Below, piece by piece: positions 9,836-21,980 of a stretch of DNA of 64,000 bases. Position 1 is the stretch's first letter. Each line of letters begins with the position of its first letter. The stretch is from Laburnicola sp. R22_1 (Eukaryota; Ascomycota; Dothideomycetes; Pleosporales; Didymosphaeriaceae): assembly GCA_014281115.1 (NCBI GenBank), contig JACONQ010000008.1:2542001-2606000 (forward strand). Reading direction: 5' to 3'. The notes under the pieces are model-generated. The model worked only from the letters and a program-made list of their open reading frames with translations, did no database searches and was not told the origin of the DNA. A program made the translations under genes and the position numbers.

Positions 9836-10669
9836 ATTGTATAAAAGTCTAAGTACTGTATGCTCGTAGATTTTCGAGTCTCAGGCCAGCTGAAGTCTTC
9901 GAATAGTAACAAGACAAAGGTCCAAGGTGAGTAGTTTCCTGGTTGTCTTCGCCTACGTTGGCGAAATCTGTACGGTTAAGAGCCCGTCATGTACGGAGAA
10001 GAGAATTATGGCACAATGAACTGAGCAGAAGTCTTATATACAATATCAGAATTGAACTTCAATACTCGAGGCGGATCAGTCACTTCTCAGTATTCAAGTT
10101 GGATTGGCATTCATACATTGAGATCGAATCTGTGAGTCGAAGTTGTACTCTGTTACTGCTGCTTTGGTTGTGAATGTCGATACTTGCATTGGCAGGGCGT
10201 TCCAAGCGTCGGTTCTTCACAATAGTGGTCACCATCGCGATTAATGTGGCCATGGTCTTGAATTCGAGCCATTGCTGCATACCTAGGTACTGTGGTGTTG
10301 TGTGTACGGGTGAATGTTGCGGGTGTGAATGGATGCTTCGAGAAGGTGTAGGCTTGGCACTAGGCTAGCGCAGCCGGTACCCGCCCACCCGCCTGGTTGG
10401 GTCCCTGGTCAGCGCTGGCTGCGCGCACGTCTGACGTCCATCTGTCTGTCTGTCTCTTTCACCCACACGCTATTTTTCCCCATTGCGACGCGTGCCTGGC
10501 GCCGCTCCTCCCGCCCCCGTCGCCGCACTCAGCCTGCCGAGCACCATTGCGCGGCCTGCCTGTGCTGTGCTGTGCTGCCTGGCCGAGCCCGCGCACCTCG
10601 ACGGCTCTCCCGCCGCGCTGCACCAGCAAAGCCCAATCCCACCCTACCTGACCAGCACACCGCCGCACG
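9836..10669. other. Shared upstream region between divergent genes
   Basis: This 834-bp stretch lies between the divergently transcribed acidic-repeat gene and the Las17 gene. It is GC- and pyrimidine-rich towards 10400-10669, including CTGTCTGTCTGTCTC near 10442, as expected of a 5' UTR/promoter. Short ORFs here lack recognisable content. Confidence 0.45.
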
Positions 10670-12823
10670 ATGCCCTCCATCCTGTCCGACGAGGACAAGC
10701 AGACGGTCAAGCGCACGGTGCCCAAGGCCAACAACAAGATCCTCGCCGTGGCCGTTGCAAAGCTGTACATTGCCTACCCCGACAAGCACCAATGGACGTA
10801 CACGGGCCTGCAGGGCGCTGCGGTGCTGGCGAACGATCTGGTGGGAAACACCTTCTGGATCAAGCTGGTCGACATTTCGGTAGGTGCATGCATGCTGCCA
10901 CGCCGGGGGCGAGATGCTGATTGAGACAGCCGACTAGCCGCGGTGTCATATGGGACCAGGAGATATACGACACATTCACCTACAACCAGGACCGCGTCTT
11001 CTTCCACACGTTTGAGCTCGAGGACTGTCTGGCAGGGCTCTCGTTCGCCGACGAGAAGGAGGCTAAGACGTTCAAGAAGAAGATGGACGACCGCGAGAAG
11101 AATGCCCACAAGAACACCAAGAACAAGCCGTTTGGGGCCGCTATGGGCGGGGAGGCTCCCACGAATGGACACAAGAGTCACGGTCTGTTGGGCGGTCTCT
11201 TCGGGCACAGGCACTCGAGCTCCGCCTCGGCTGCGCAGCCGCACTCCATCATCCCGCCCAGCGTCACGTCGCCCACGAGTGCGAGCCAATCCAACGTATC
11301 CAACGTATCTAGCGCGAGGAGCTCTGCAATCGACACCACAGACCCATCATGGCAGCCTCTGCTGAAAGAGCTACTGACCATGGGCATCACCGAGGACCAG
11401 ATCGAGGAAAACGCCGATTTCATCAAGCTGTACATTGGGCAACGGAAGGCGCAGGGAAAAGTCCAAGCAGAGACTGCCGAGAACAAGAGCAGGGCTCCAC
11501 CACCGCCGCCCCCGAGCGCTCCGCCAGCAAAGGTGTCTCTCAGCCCGCAGAACACTGGCGCATCCTCGAAAAGGGGTCCTGCACCGGCACCCCCGCCAGC
11601 TCGCAGAACACGCACCGATGCGTCGAGCATCAACCGCGCCTCGTCGGGAAGCCCTGCACCACCGTCGCCCCCACGGCAACCAACTCCTCCCCCGCCGCCT
11701 GGGCCGCCGCAGCCCAAATTCCGTGCGCCGCCTCCATTTGCAGATGCTGGCAAGCTTGCAAATGAGCCTCCGCCTCGAACATCGAGAGCCCGAGCTTCTT
11801 CAAATACCTTGGCGAATCCTGGACCACCGCCTCCACCACGTCCACCCAAAACGCCTGTGGAAGACGGCGAGAAACCATCAGCACCCAGATTCGGCGTACC
11901 TCCTCCCTTCGCAGGCAACCGTGTGCCGTCAGGGCCGCCACCGCCTCCCAGTCGCGGGCCCGTACCTCCGCCTCCGCCAGCGCGCAGCACCCCTTCTGCT
12001 CCCGCTTCTATCCCACCACCACCATTGCCCCCGAAGACTGCACCAGCTCCCTTGCCACCACCCCCAACGCATAATGCACCGCCTCCATTGCCCCCTGCTG
12101 CATCTCGTCCGATTCCACCGCCGCCGACCAATGCAGCTCCTCCACCGCCGCCCCCACCATCGACGAATGCCCCTCCACCGCCTCCACCACCATCATCTCA
12201 TGCTCCTCCGCCTCCACCACCACCAGCGTCGCATGCTCCTCCGCCTCCACCACCACCAGCGTCTCATGCTCCTCCGCCTCCACCACCACCAGCGTCTCAC
12301 GCCCCTCCTCCGCCTCCACTTCCTTCATCAAGTGCGCCTCCACCACCGCCTCTCCCACCTATGAACAATGCGCCTCCCCCGCCTCCGATGCTGACGAGCG
12401 CCGTGCCTCCTCCGCCGCTGCCTCTAGGATCAGGACCTCCACCTCCACCGTCGATGCCCTCTGGTTCTGGTCCACCCCCACCTCCACCCATGCCGAGTGC
12501 AGCGCCGCTACCCAAGGTTCCGGCTGGACGGGACGGTTTGCTGGCGGATATCCGCGGTGGCGCAAAATTGAAGAAAGTCTCAGACACCGAGAAGAGGGAC
12601 CGAAGCGCTGCAGCGGTTCCAGGTGCAGAGCCTGCGGCGGGAGCGTCTGGCGGTGGAGCTCCACCACCTGGAGATGGTGGTCTCGGGTCCCTGTTGGCTA
12701 AAGAGCTTGACAAGAGGAAGGCGAAAGTTAGTCACAGCGGTAAGTGCACGTTCTTTGTTAGCACATTGCGAATATGCTAATGTTTGGACAGATGATGAAG
12801 ACGATGGCAAGGACGATTGGTGA
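10670..12823 (+). CDS. Las17/WASP-family actin nucleation promoting factor
   Basis: Three exons (10670-10879, 10930-12739, 12792-12823) encode 683 residues; introns are 50 and 52 nt with GTAGGT and GTAAGT donors. Residues 1-125 form the WH1/EVH1 domain (TYTGLQGAAVLANDLVGNTF, then RGVIWDQEIYDTF), which binds verprolin/WIP. Residues about 190-600 are a long polyproline region, ligand for SH3 proteins and profilin. A WH2-like actin-binding motif with DGLLADIRGGAKLKKV lies near 604-620. The last exon supplies the acidic Arp2/3-binding tail DDEDDGKDDW. This full WH1-polyP-WH2-acidic order without a GTPase-binding domain is the yeast Las17 layout. The protein activates Arp2/3 at endocytic actin patches. 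Proline tracts include a 33-bp tandem repeat. Splicing the last intron is essential for the acidic tail. Confidence 0.95.
12193..12330 (+). repeat. 33-bp coding repeat in Las17 polyproline region
   Basis: About four units of a 33-bp repeat encode SHAPPPPPPPA. It is inside the SH3-ligand region of the Las17 gene and likely varies in copy number between strains. Confidence 0.75.
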
Positions 12824-13975
12824 ATGAACTTTTAGTTTCAAAGCCGGTAATAGTAGTGTGGACTGAGGAAGCGTGATATGTCATGAACAACGGTCTAGTT
12901 CGGAGCTCAACTCACCATGACCAAGAGAACCGAGGAAGTCGCGCAAACGAGAGTTGAGGAATGGAGCTTAGGGTACGCGGGAAGGCTACGCAGATGTCGA
13001 GGACGACAGTAGGAGAAGCCGTTTGGTGTGCCTGTTGGTCGGTACTGGCAGGTTGGATGTTATTTATAAAGCAGTAGTATGCGGAATAGCATTGCTTAGT
13101 TTGCTACCGAAACAATCATTATCGTTCGAGGACTTTGACCAGGAGCTGGAGTGTGCTGCAGCGTGTGAATATTGTTGGAATGAAAGGGGAAGTTTTGGTG
13201 GGTGTCTTTTTTGGCGTTGGCGTTCTATGGTCGTCGATAGGGTGCGATTGTGAAACGGGGTTTCTTGAGTAGGTGGCTGAGTGAGTAAGAGGTGTGGCGT
13301 GTTATATTACTGCTCTTCTGTAATGTCTTGTTACTTGCAGGTATGTGTGGGGGTGCGTTGGGCGGTAGCTGTGGCTCCTTGGGGTCTTAATTCGCAGTGT
13401 GAGATTGAATTGTCAGGAAGTTTTTTTTATCACGCATTGGGGTGACAAAGTGGCGACTGACTTTGATTGAAAAGGCCGGTTCAGATGGGTGGAAGGCTGA
13501 CGATGTGCGAGTAAGAAGGCAATGAAGTTGCGTTGTAGTTTGTGGAGAATGGGGTTTGGAAGGTGCGTTGGACTGGTTTGTGTTGGTGATACCTGGTGTT
13601 GGGAGAGAAAGAGAATGTGAGGAAGTAAATGGTGTTAGCTGTCTAAGGGCCACGTACTGTACACAGTCATATAACCTCGCATCGTAGCGATCCCCATGGG
13701 CATCTATTCGCTTCCAGGGCTGTGGTTTGTTCACGTGCTGTTGTCTTTCGGGACGTGTGTGTGAGGCTGGACGCTTTGGGAAGCTGCGGCTGACATTAGC
13801 GCTCAGTCTGACCACGACTTCAGCCTTGTGTGCTCTCTCATCCTTCAACTGAACTACCTCCTCAGTCGCACGGTCAGAATGGAGTCTTTGTCTCTTACGT
13901 GCTCTTACGATCCCATCTGATTTACTGTTTCGATCCGATGCCCGAATCGCGTACGGCCGCTCGCGCGTAACGACG
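12824..13975. other. Intergenic, no gene supported
   Basis: Las17 3' flank followed by a stretch with a 153-codon minus ORF (13387-13848) of low-complexity, Ser/Thr/Pro/His-rich composition and no recognisable domain. Nothing else is seen. Confidence 0.4.
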
Positions 13976-14030
13976 ATGTCGTCGACACCAGTCCGCGGGC
14001 GAAATTCCAGCGTCTTCTGGGACTACAAAT

Positions 14031-16136
14031 TTGCACCTTTCCGCCCGACGGCATACCTTTCCCCCCTCGCGACCTTCAAAACAGCCCTCGAACTCTGTCG
14101 AACGAGCTATTATACGAGGCCGTCATCGTGAATGCGATGAGGCATATGCGGATGCAGAACAATCGTACAATGACGCGATAACAAGAAGTACGAAGAAATA
14201 TGGATACAGGAACAAACATACACTTGATGCTGTGTCGTGGTTGTGTATGTGTCTACACAGGCAAGAGAAATACGCAGAAGTAGAAAAGCTGGCGTCCTTA
14301 TGGATTCCACTAGCAGATGAGCCATATAGAAGAAGGCTTAGATTCCACCTTCTAGCAGTACTGTTTCGCCATGGAGACTTTTTTCGGGCAAGAGAAGAGT
14401 TTAAGGAATGGAAAGCGGCGTCAGTTGCTTTTTGGGGACCCGATGATCTATCTATCATCACCGATATAAATATATTCGGTACAATCTTGATCGACATCGG
14501 GGCTCTCGAAGAAGCAAAGAATGTGATGGAAGATGTGGTGTTTGAATTGAGAGAGAGAATAGAATTTCGAGGAGTAGACACTTTGTTATTTTGGTGGGGA
14601 TACATTCAGTACCGACAAAGGCAATGGTGGGAAGCAGAGGAATCGTTTCGTCGGGTTATAAAAAGTCCAAAACATACAACAAACGAAGGACATCTCACTT
14701 TAGAATGCACATGGGTGTTGGCCTTGGTCCTAACGAGTCAAGGGAAGTTTCAAGAGGCAGAGTCAGAATGCAGAGTCGCGCTGAGACTGACTCGCTCATT
14801 GAGATCTACTCACAGACTTAATGAGGTTGAGGAAGCTGATTATCTTTTTCACCTACAAGAACTGTTGACGGAGATTGAACTGCAAGCAGGAGCAGGCACA
14901 CCAAAAGAGGTACGTATAATATCTCATATGTATGCCCTTCCCAGAAACGCTGATTTGCTCCCGACGTTTAGGCAGACAATTACAATCTTCCCAACACACA
15001 GAACCTCCTCATTTCGCAGAATTCAGACACTAGGCCGATGCTTAAACCAAACGAGCGACTTGACCTTCTTTTTCAAGAGGGATCTGTTGGCAAGGCGTAT
15101 ACAGATCCAGAAATTTCCGAAATCTCGAGGTTGTTACGCTACTCCAAGGCCTATGGATGCAAGGTTCCTTGCACATACATCATCCTACGATATATGGACT
15201 GCCTGCATATGCTTGAGCCTATGGTAAATGCTCGTTTCTCGGACTTCCATTTCCCTGCCACGGCGCGGAACTTACCACCTTGCTTGTCGCCAGGCCAAAA
15301 AGCACGATTCATCGAACTGCAATCCATGGTTCTGACACCTTCGATGGATTTAGAGAAAGGCAAAAACGGCACGCACTGTACTTTCCCGGATGATCAATCC
15401 ATACCTCTTCAGCGGCAAAAGCTCCTCGGAAGAGGAGGGTTCGGCGAAGTCGACAAAGTCCTGAGTCTAAACACCTTTAAGGAGTATGCACGCAAGAGGG
15501 TACCTCGTCCATCGATGTTCAGACACAAAGGGGGCATTGAATGCATGAGTCAGCTAGCAGAGGAGATAAAAATCCTCAAGCGACTGAAACATCACCATAT
15601 TGTCGAGTACATTGGCAGTTACACCAGCCCGACCGACGTGGGACTGATCATGACTCCCATCGCCAACGCCAATCTTGCAAATTACCTCGAAGACGTTGGC
15701 AATGATGATGTTCCCGAGCTGCGAACATTCTTCGGCTGTCTGGCTAGTGGCTTGGAATATATTCATGTCTCCCAAGTCCGGCATAAAGATATCAAGCCTA
15801 ACAACATTCTTATACAGCTTAGGCATCGTCTTTCTCGAGATGACCACAGTCATCAAAGGGCGAACAGTCGAATCCATGAATGAGTTCTTCCAGACTCATG
15901 GTACCGAACACGAATACGTAAGGGCCAACCCAGAGGCGTTCAATCAATATACGCAGGAGCTTCGTAAGCTCAAGCGTAAGAGCGACAATGCCCCGCTTGA
16001 ATGGGTAGAGAAGATGCTTGAATTGGAGTCCAAAAAGCGTCCTACGGCGGCTTCACTTTTGGACTTGATTTTGGAGGCGCGAGGGGAGCTGTCAAGCTCG
16101 GTTTTCTGCGGACTGTGCTGCAGTAGAGAAGATTGA
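14031..16136 (+). pseudogene. Broken TPR-protein kinase gene, activation segment deleted
   Basis: Exon 1 (open from 14031, true start unclear; an ATG at 13977 is in another frame) encodes TPR-like helices, e.g. AYADAEQSYNDAITRSTKKY and QGKFQEAESECRVALRL. A 62-nt intron (14910-14971, GTACGT donor, TTTAG acceptor) joins it in phase to a kinase ORF. Kinase motifs are present up to the catalytic loop: glycine loop GRGGFGEV, the ARKRV lysine region, EEIKILKRLKHHHIV and HKDIKPNN. Directly after NNIL the sequence jumps to YSLGIVFLEM in another frame, near 15818. The DFG-to-APE activation segment, about 45-50 codons in relatives, is gone. The rest (to KRPTAASLLDL and stop at 16136) is the usual kinase C-lobe. 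A deletion with frameshift is the simplest reading. No intron signals explain the jump. Confidence 0.75.
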
Positions 16137-18985
16137 TTACGGTAGAGCGACCCTGGCTAGGGCTTTCCATATCTCCTAGGTTTTCATGAACAGTATACGA
16201 AGCCATGATTTTCCCGATGTGTTAACCGATCCAGCACCTTCTAACCAGGTCACTCAGCGCGTATATCATGACTCACCAAAAAAAAACCCAGTTCAAGTAC
16301 CCCCGTAGTGTGCAAATGAGAAAGTTCGCGCACTTTCTGCACACGATCCCGTCATGTTCATAAAGGAATACCCCGCAGTAAGCGGCCACTGCACTAACAA
16401 GATCTGTATGACCTGCTGGGGCAACACATGCGCTCTATAGAACTTCTTTGACCTACCTATATAGGAAGGACAAAAGTTCCATGCTCGAGCCGACGGTTCA
16501 ACAGAACAATGCATCACTGTCCTCGCATTGTTTCTCCAAGCACGATTATGCACCTAGATCACTAGGAACTGAGTCTGATTACTATGCGTTACCCCAGAAC
16601 AAGCAATACAAGGCCTAAGCAGATCAATTTTTTGTGACATGGCTATACTGCTCATGAACACTGTCGTGAAGGCGACCCGGAAATCCCGGCGATACTTTAG
16701 CACGTTCAAGTGTAAAGCGTGCGATTCCACCAACCCAGCCCATCGGACCGTAGCCAAGCATTGATATACTACGCCGCATACAAGCGAGCCTCTCATATAG
16801 AAGCGCAAGCGTTTATGCCGCCCCCGCGCATAGTTAGCAGATCTTCGAAACAACGCATTGCCGATCAACAAGCGCATGTAGTACAACCGGCACCTTATCC
16901 TACGGCACAGTTCAATAGTGCTTGTCTATCAGTGCTCAACGAAGGTGATGAGCAAAAGGCGCCGATAGCTAGCGGCTTTGCTCGGGAGGGGAAATCAACA
17001 CTGAGCCGTGTCGGCAGAACAACATGGCAAAAGGGGCACGAAAGCGTCTCTGGCCGCCATCTTGGGCGCGTGGAAGCACGTCGTATCTCGTCACATACTC
17101 ACTAGAACATTCTACCTATTTTCGCTAGGCCGAGCCGCTCTAGCTGCAAGGTACAACGCCTCGTCGCCCCCTACTATGCAGCCTCGCATCCGAAGCGGGC
17201 CGCGGGCGATGATGTTGGTGGGTGCGCGCGTAGGGCTGGCGGTAATGTAGGTACATACGTGTTCATCGTGCAGGCAGGGCGGGTCTGGGGATGGGCCGCT
17301 GGGCGCCTAAATCGTGTGTGGTGGGTGTTTGGTGGGGAGTGTGTTTATTTGTTTACTGGGAGCGGGTTGTGAGAGGCCGGCTTTGAGGCCGCTGGGCTGT
17401 GATGGGGCTGTTCACGTGCAGTGTTGGTGTCTCGGGCATGGGACAGGACGGACTTTGATAAGGGGCTGGGCTCTGAGTCGTGAATTGGGCCGAATGGCAG
17501 GAGTCATTGGGTCTGTCGTTGGAGTACCGTGTGATACCAGATGGTGCTGACAACGTGGGTAGGTGGATACAGTGTTGTTATCAAGATCCCTTGGACTGGT
17601 ATTCGGCTTCGTGCATCAACAGGTAGCTTCGATCCACCACCGGCTCGTCGACAAGCTGAACAGCATCACAAAAAACGCATGTGGAGCAAAGGTTATCGTG
17701 ATGTGCCGGTACAGACCGACACGGCCAAAGCTTGACTAGGCAAGGTAGACCGGATTCGGATAGCTGGGCGCTTACCTGACGCTCGTGGGCCAACCGACCT
17801 GGCCTCACCACCATGCGCACCCCCGCTTCTGCTCTTCGCCTGCATGTCCTGCACGTTCCGCTGCTCTGTACCGCCGGGACTCTTTGTCATTCGCTGCGTG
17901 TTGCGCATTCATGCGAACGCGCACCGGACGGCACTCTGGCCCTGATTCGGCTGCCCAACTACGATGTGCTTAGTCGTCCGCCCCTTGCGCCAGGTACCAT
18001 CCTTCACGGTCGCTGTTCATCCATCGACGAGCCTGTCCAGGCCTGACGAAGGTTCACTACCACAGGAGACGCGGCGTCAACCAGTCGGAGTCGACGCCTT
18101 CTTCACTGGAGTCTGTCTGCTGTGCGCCCTCGGATGAAATTCACGACGTCGATCTCCAACCCTCGGCAAAGTGGCCCGCAACCTTGTCGAGTCCATCCGC
18201 GGCCTCCCGCTTGTCAGCTAGTCTCCCTCCAGCAGGTCACGTCCCGCTGCTAGCTGCTATTGGCTTTGGATTAAGCTCGCCACTCATAGCTTGAACCTGC
18301 ATGGTCCTCGCCATGCTGCTCCCCCATCCCGGACCCAGCCCCCAATGCGAGCAGGGAGCGCGATATTGCCCCTCGCATTTCATCAATCTGTCGTCTCGGC
18401 GCCCGGCTCAGCGATCTCCATCACATCTTGGCCCAATAGCGTGGGGATCGCGTGCGCTGTGAGCGGTTGATTCATGAATGCCGTTGGCTGTGGATACACA
18501 GCCATCCTGGACGGTGGACCCTGTCTTTGAGCGGAGAGCTCCCGCAAGGGACATAAGGATTGCTAGCGGCACCGCTTCCGCCCGCTATCTAATCCATCGT
18601 GCCCGAGCGCCGTCCTCTTGTACCGCCTGTCCCTCTTTTTCAATCTACGTATACTAGCTTCCGTCGCGCATATTGTTGTCAGGAAGAAAGAGCTGGGACT
18701 CCATCATTGTGTTGGAAACGAGGTCGCACGAAAACGTTACCGATCTGCAAAACGTACACACTACTACTCATCGAACACACTACACACTACCGCCGCCCTA
18801 CGAAACGTCGTACTCGTATTCCATGTAGAAACACACCGCTCCGTTTCTTACATCATCGACCATCAAAGACCGCCATCGTGGCCTAGGCCAACCCTTTGCT
18901 CTGGATCACGCTTCTGCTGGCAGAGGTGCTCCATCAGCTCCCCTCCTCGTTACCTCTTGCCAAACAGGGATTCCAGGAATTTGAA
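16137..18985. other. Long intergenic/promoter region, no gene supported
   Basis: Nearly 2.9 kb without a convincing gene. All ORFs are short, mutually overlapping and lack motifs. From about 18600 the sequence is pyrimidine-rich with CACTACACACTACC-like tracts, typical of a 5' UTR. An upstream non-coding or short coding exon of the ferric reductase could lie here. The length suggests a complex promoter, which fits an iron-regulated gene, but no GATA-factor site cluster was verified. Confidence 0.4.
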
Positions 18986-21559
18986 ATGCCAGCTCTTCCG
19001 GAGGCGTTGGTGCAACGGACGGGCGTTGTGTTGGAGCACTTCGAGGCCGCAATATTGCTAGCTGAGCGCGAGCTGTCCGGCTCTCTCTCAACTCTCGTAC
19101 GCCGGATAAATATACCAGTCAACTCGACGAGCCCAGCTGGATTGATTGAAGCCAGCACGCGAGACCCGTGGAACAAGAGCGGCAAATATGCGCTGGCCTA
19201 CGTCTACTTTTGCATACCACTACTCGTCATCGCCGGCCTGCTGCGGTACTACCATTTGTTCACGGACAAGATTCGGACGGCACTCCACCAAGAAGAGGTA
19301 CTGAAATCTGCCAAGCTACAATCCCCCGACTCCGACTACGAGATGTCAGTCCTGTATACTGACAAGTCTTCCATGAAGTTCTTTCCGCGCGAGGGTCCTC
19401 TTCCTTCTGTTCCAAAGTCGCAGTCACGTGTTTCGTCTGTTGGGTTCATCAACAACTGTGTGGCTTTTTTCCGTTTCATCTTCTATAGGCCACTGCGCCA
19501 GTTCCAGGTCAAGAAGGGATGGAGGCCTATCGTGTTTCCTTCGCTTGCTGTCTGCGTCATCATGCTGGGCGCATTTGCTTTGGGCATTTGCTATACCTTC
19601 ATTCCTCAACCACTTTTCTGGCAGAGCATCTCCTATGGATCACCACCCATAGCTGTCCGGTCTGGCATGATGGCGGTGGCGCTTATGCCTTGGATTGTTG
19701 GATTGGCGATGAAGGCGAACCTGATTACGCTGATTACGGGCATCGGCCACGAGCGATTGAACGTGCTGCACCGATGGGCAGCGTATCTGTGTCTGGCTCT
19801 GAGTATCGTCCACACCGTGCCATTCTACATCACGCCAACTGGGGAGAAGGGTGCTCGGCAGATTTTTGAGTCGTTCTTCACGCAAGAGGGCTTCTACGCT
19901 TATGGTACCGGGATCGCCGCTCTCGTTCCGCTCGTCTTCCTCTGTCTGCACTCGCTCGAGCCACTGCGCCATTGGATGTATGAATTGTTCGTGTCTCTTC
20001 ACGTTCCAGTCTCCATCGTCTTCCTAGGTATGCTGTTCTGGCACTGCCACAACTACCTAACTTCCTGGCACTACCTCTTCGCCACCCTCGGCATATGGCT
20101 TGCCTCCTACATCATGCGGCTCTTCTACCTCAACTGGGCGAATCCCTTCAAGATGGCATGGCTTATCGGCGACGAGGCCGCCGTGACCATCATGCCAGAG
20201 AATGCCATCAAGATCACCATACCAACCCAGGTGCGCTGGAGGCCCGGCCAGTACGTTTACCTACGAATGCCCGGCATCTCCGTTTTCGAGAACCACCCTT
20301 TCACTATCGCATCGCTATGCAGCGACGACTTTCCATCCGAATACGGCGAGGGCTACCGAGACATGGTCCTCGTCTTCCGCCCATTCGGTGGCTTTACCAA
20401 CAAGGTCCTCCGCAGCGCTCTCGAGCACGGCCCATGGCACACCTACCGTGCTTTCATCGACGGGCCCTACGGCGGCATGCAGCGCCGCATAGAAGCGTTC
20501 GACGATGTCGTTCTGATCGCTGGCGGCAGCGGTATCACTGCCATCATATCGCAACTACTATCTCTGATCAAAAAGATGCGCGACGGCAAAGCGGTGACGC
20601 GCAAAATCCACGTCATCTGGGCACTCAAGCGCCCCGAAACCCTGGAGTGGTTCAAAGAGGAGCTGAGAATATGTCGCGAGTTCGCACCCCCAGAGGCGGT
20701 AGAATGCCAATTCTACATCACGACGGCCAAGCGCAACCCCGGCGGCACCATTGTGAGCGCCAAAACGCCCACCCGACCCGTCTCCACCTTCTTCCACGAC
20801 AAAGTCAACGACGCATTCCAAAACATTGCCGATCACCGCATCTCCGGCATCTCGACAAAGCGGCACTCGGCACTCATCCGCGACGAAGCCCAAGGCGACC
20901 CAGAGAGAGAAAAAGAACTCCGTGCCGAGAACGAAGATAACATCACGGCGCTCCCGCAAGCGCACCTCGTCCCGATGCACAAATCGCGCTCGAACCTCGA
21001 CGTCAACGCAACCAACAACATGTCGAATCCAGACATGATCACGCCCATCCCGCAACACCAACACCAACCCTACCACCAACCCCAACACCAAGCCCCCCTC
21101 GTAACCCGCCGCCAAGACCGCAACCTCTTCCTAGACATCAGCACCGCGCTGGCCGCCCACCCCACCGCCTTTGACCCCTCCCTCTACAACCCCGCCGCCT
21201 CGCCCTCATCCTCGCACCCCTCGGCCTCCGCTTCCGCCCACCCCACGGGCGCCTTCGACTTTGGCTTCCCCTCGACACCCACCGAGTTCCAAAAGAACCT
21301 TATGCGCTTCGCCTTCCTGCCCGCAGCGGTGAATCGCAGAGACGGGTGGTCGACCGAGTACGGCCGCCCGGATCTAAAGTTCTTGCTGAGAGAGATGGGA
21401 CGCGGGTTTGGGAGGCGGACGTGTGTTTTTGTGTGTGGGCCGGCGGGGATGAGGACCGTGGTTAGTGAGACGGTGGCGGGGATGCAGAGGGGGATTTGGA
21501 GTGGTGGGGGGAAGCAGAGGGATGAGATTTTTTTGCATGCCGAGAATTATGCGCTTTGA
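18986..21559 (+). CDS. Ferric-chelate reductase (FRE/NOX-like, transmembrane)
   Basis: An intronless ORF of 857 codons from the first in-frame ATG (18986); the frame is open upstream to a stop near 18884, so an upstream exon is possible. TM segments start at about residue 65. The ferric reductase transmembrane domain has two H-x13-H heme pairs: LHRWAAYLCLALSIVHT and SLHVPVSIVFLGMLFWHCH. The FAD site is HPFTIAS after WRPGQYVYLRMP. The NADPH site is AGGSGITAI, and the C-terminal CVFVCGPAGM completes the module. The protein moves electrons from cytosolic NADPH across the plasma membrane to reduce extracellular Fe(III) or Cu(II). A low-complexity His/Gln/Pro and Ser/Ala-rich insertion of about 130 residues (about 20900-21280) splits the NADPH lobe. 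Its 3' end converges on the esterase gene at 21981. Confidence 0.92.
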   Translation: MPALPEALVQRTGVVLEHFEAAILLAERELSGSLSTLVRRINIPVNSTSPAGLIEASTRDPWNKSGKYALAYVYFCIPLLVIAGLLRYYHLFTDKIRTALHQEEVLKSAKLQSPDSDYEMSVLYTDKSSMKFFPREGPLPSVPKSQSRVSSVGFINNCVAFFRFIFYRPLRQFQVKKGWRPIVFPSLAVCVIMLGAFALGICYTFIPQPLFWQSISYGSPPIAVRSGMMAVALMPWIVGLAMKANLITLITGIGHERLNVLHRWAAYLCLALSIVHTVPFYITPTGEKGARQIFESFFTQEGFYAYGTGIAALVPLVFLCLHSLEPLRHWMYELFVSLHVPVSIVFLGMLFWHCHNYLTSWHYLFATLGIWLASYIMRLFYLNWANPFKMAWLIGDEAAVTIMPENAIKITIPTQVRWRPGQYVYLRMPGISVFENHPFTIASLCSDDFPSEYGEGYRDMVLVFRPFGGFTNKVLRSALEHGPWHTYRAFIDGPYGGMQRRIEAFDDVVLIAGGSGITAIISQLLSLIKKMRDGKAVTRKIHVIWALKRPETLEWFKEELRICREFAPPEAVECQFYITTAKRNPGGTIVSAKTPTRPVSTFFHDKVNDAFQNIADHRISGISTKRHSALIRDEAQGDPEREKELRAENEDNITALPQAHLVPMHKSRSNLDVNATNNMSNPDMITPIPQHQHQPYHQPQHQAPLVTRRQDRNLFLDISTALAAHPTAFDPSLYNPAASPSSSHPSASASAHPTGAFDFGFPSTPTEFQKNLMRFAFLPAAVNRRDGWSTEYGRPDLKFLLREMGRGFGRRTCVFVCGPAGMRTVVSETVAGMQRGIWSGGGKQRDEIFLHAENYAL

Positions 21560-21980
21560 TGTTGGTTGGGGGGGTTGGTTTGGGTTTACTAATTCGCGGG
21601 TTGGGTGGTGTGGTGTGTGTGGGATGCTGCGTCGTGTGCTTGCTTGGTTTATGGTTATACCCCCTTTTTTGTCGTTTTTCATTCTTGTACTATTCATGGG
21701 TGCGTGGACTATGTATGAGGTCCTACCCTAACTTTCTTTGTTTATGTTTTCTTTTCAGTAGGACAGAGGAGGAAGATATCCACTCTGCTCCACAGCGGTT
21801 ATTTGGCCGTGAATACAATAAATAATCAAAAAGAAGATTTTGCCACTTTACTACGCATGGTCGGTTGTCTATGTGTACTTTCTTCTTTAGATGATAAGAT
21901 CAAGTATATGACAAAATGGTTGCGCGCAAAACTTGAACCTGTAGAGCCGTAGATTTCTTTTTCTCGTCTCGTCTCATACC

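Noticed and set aside
11178..12131. Gly-rich 317-codon minus-strand ORF
   Set aside because: Antisense of the Las17 polyproline region; CCN codons read as GGN on the other strand.
13387..13848. 153-codon minus ORF
   Set aside because: Low-complexity His/Pro/Ser/Thr composition without any motif.
16293..17735. Series of 60-130-codon ORFs on both strands
   Set aside because: Mutually overlapping, no motif or splice structure; looks like chance ORFs in GC-rich intergenic DNA.
20095..20940. 281-codon plus ORF inside the ferric reductase
   Set aside because: Shifted frame of a conserved FAD/NADPH domain, Arg/His-rich artefact.
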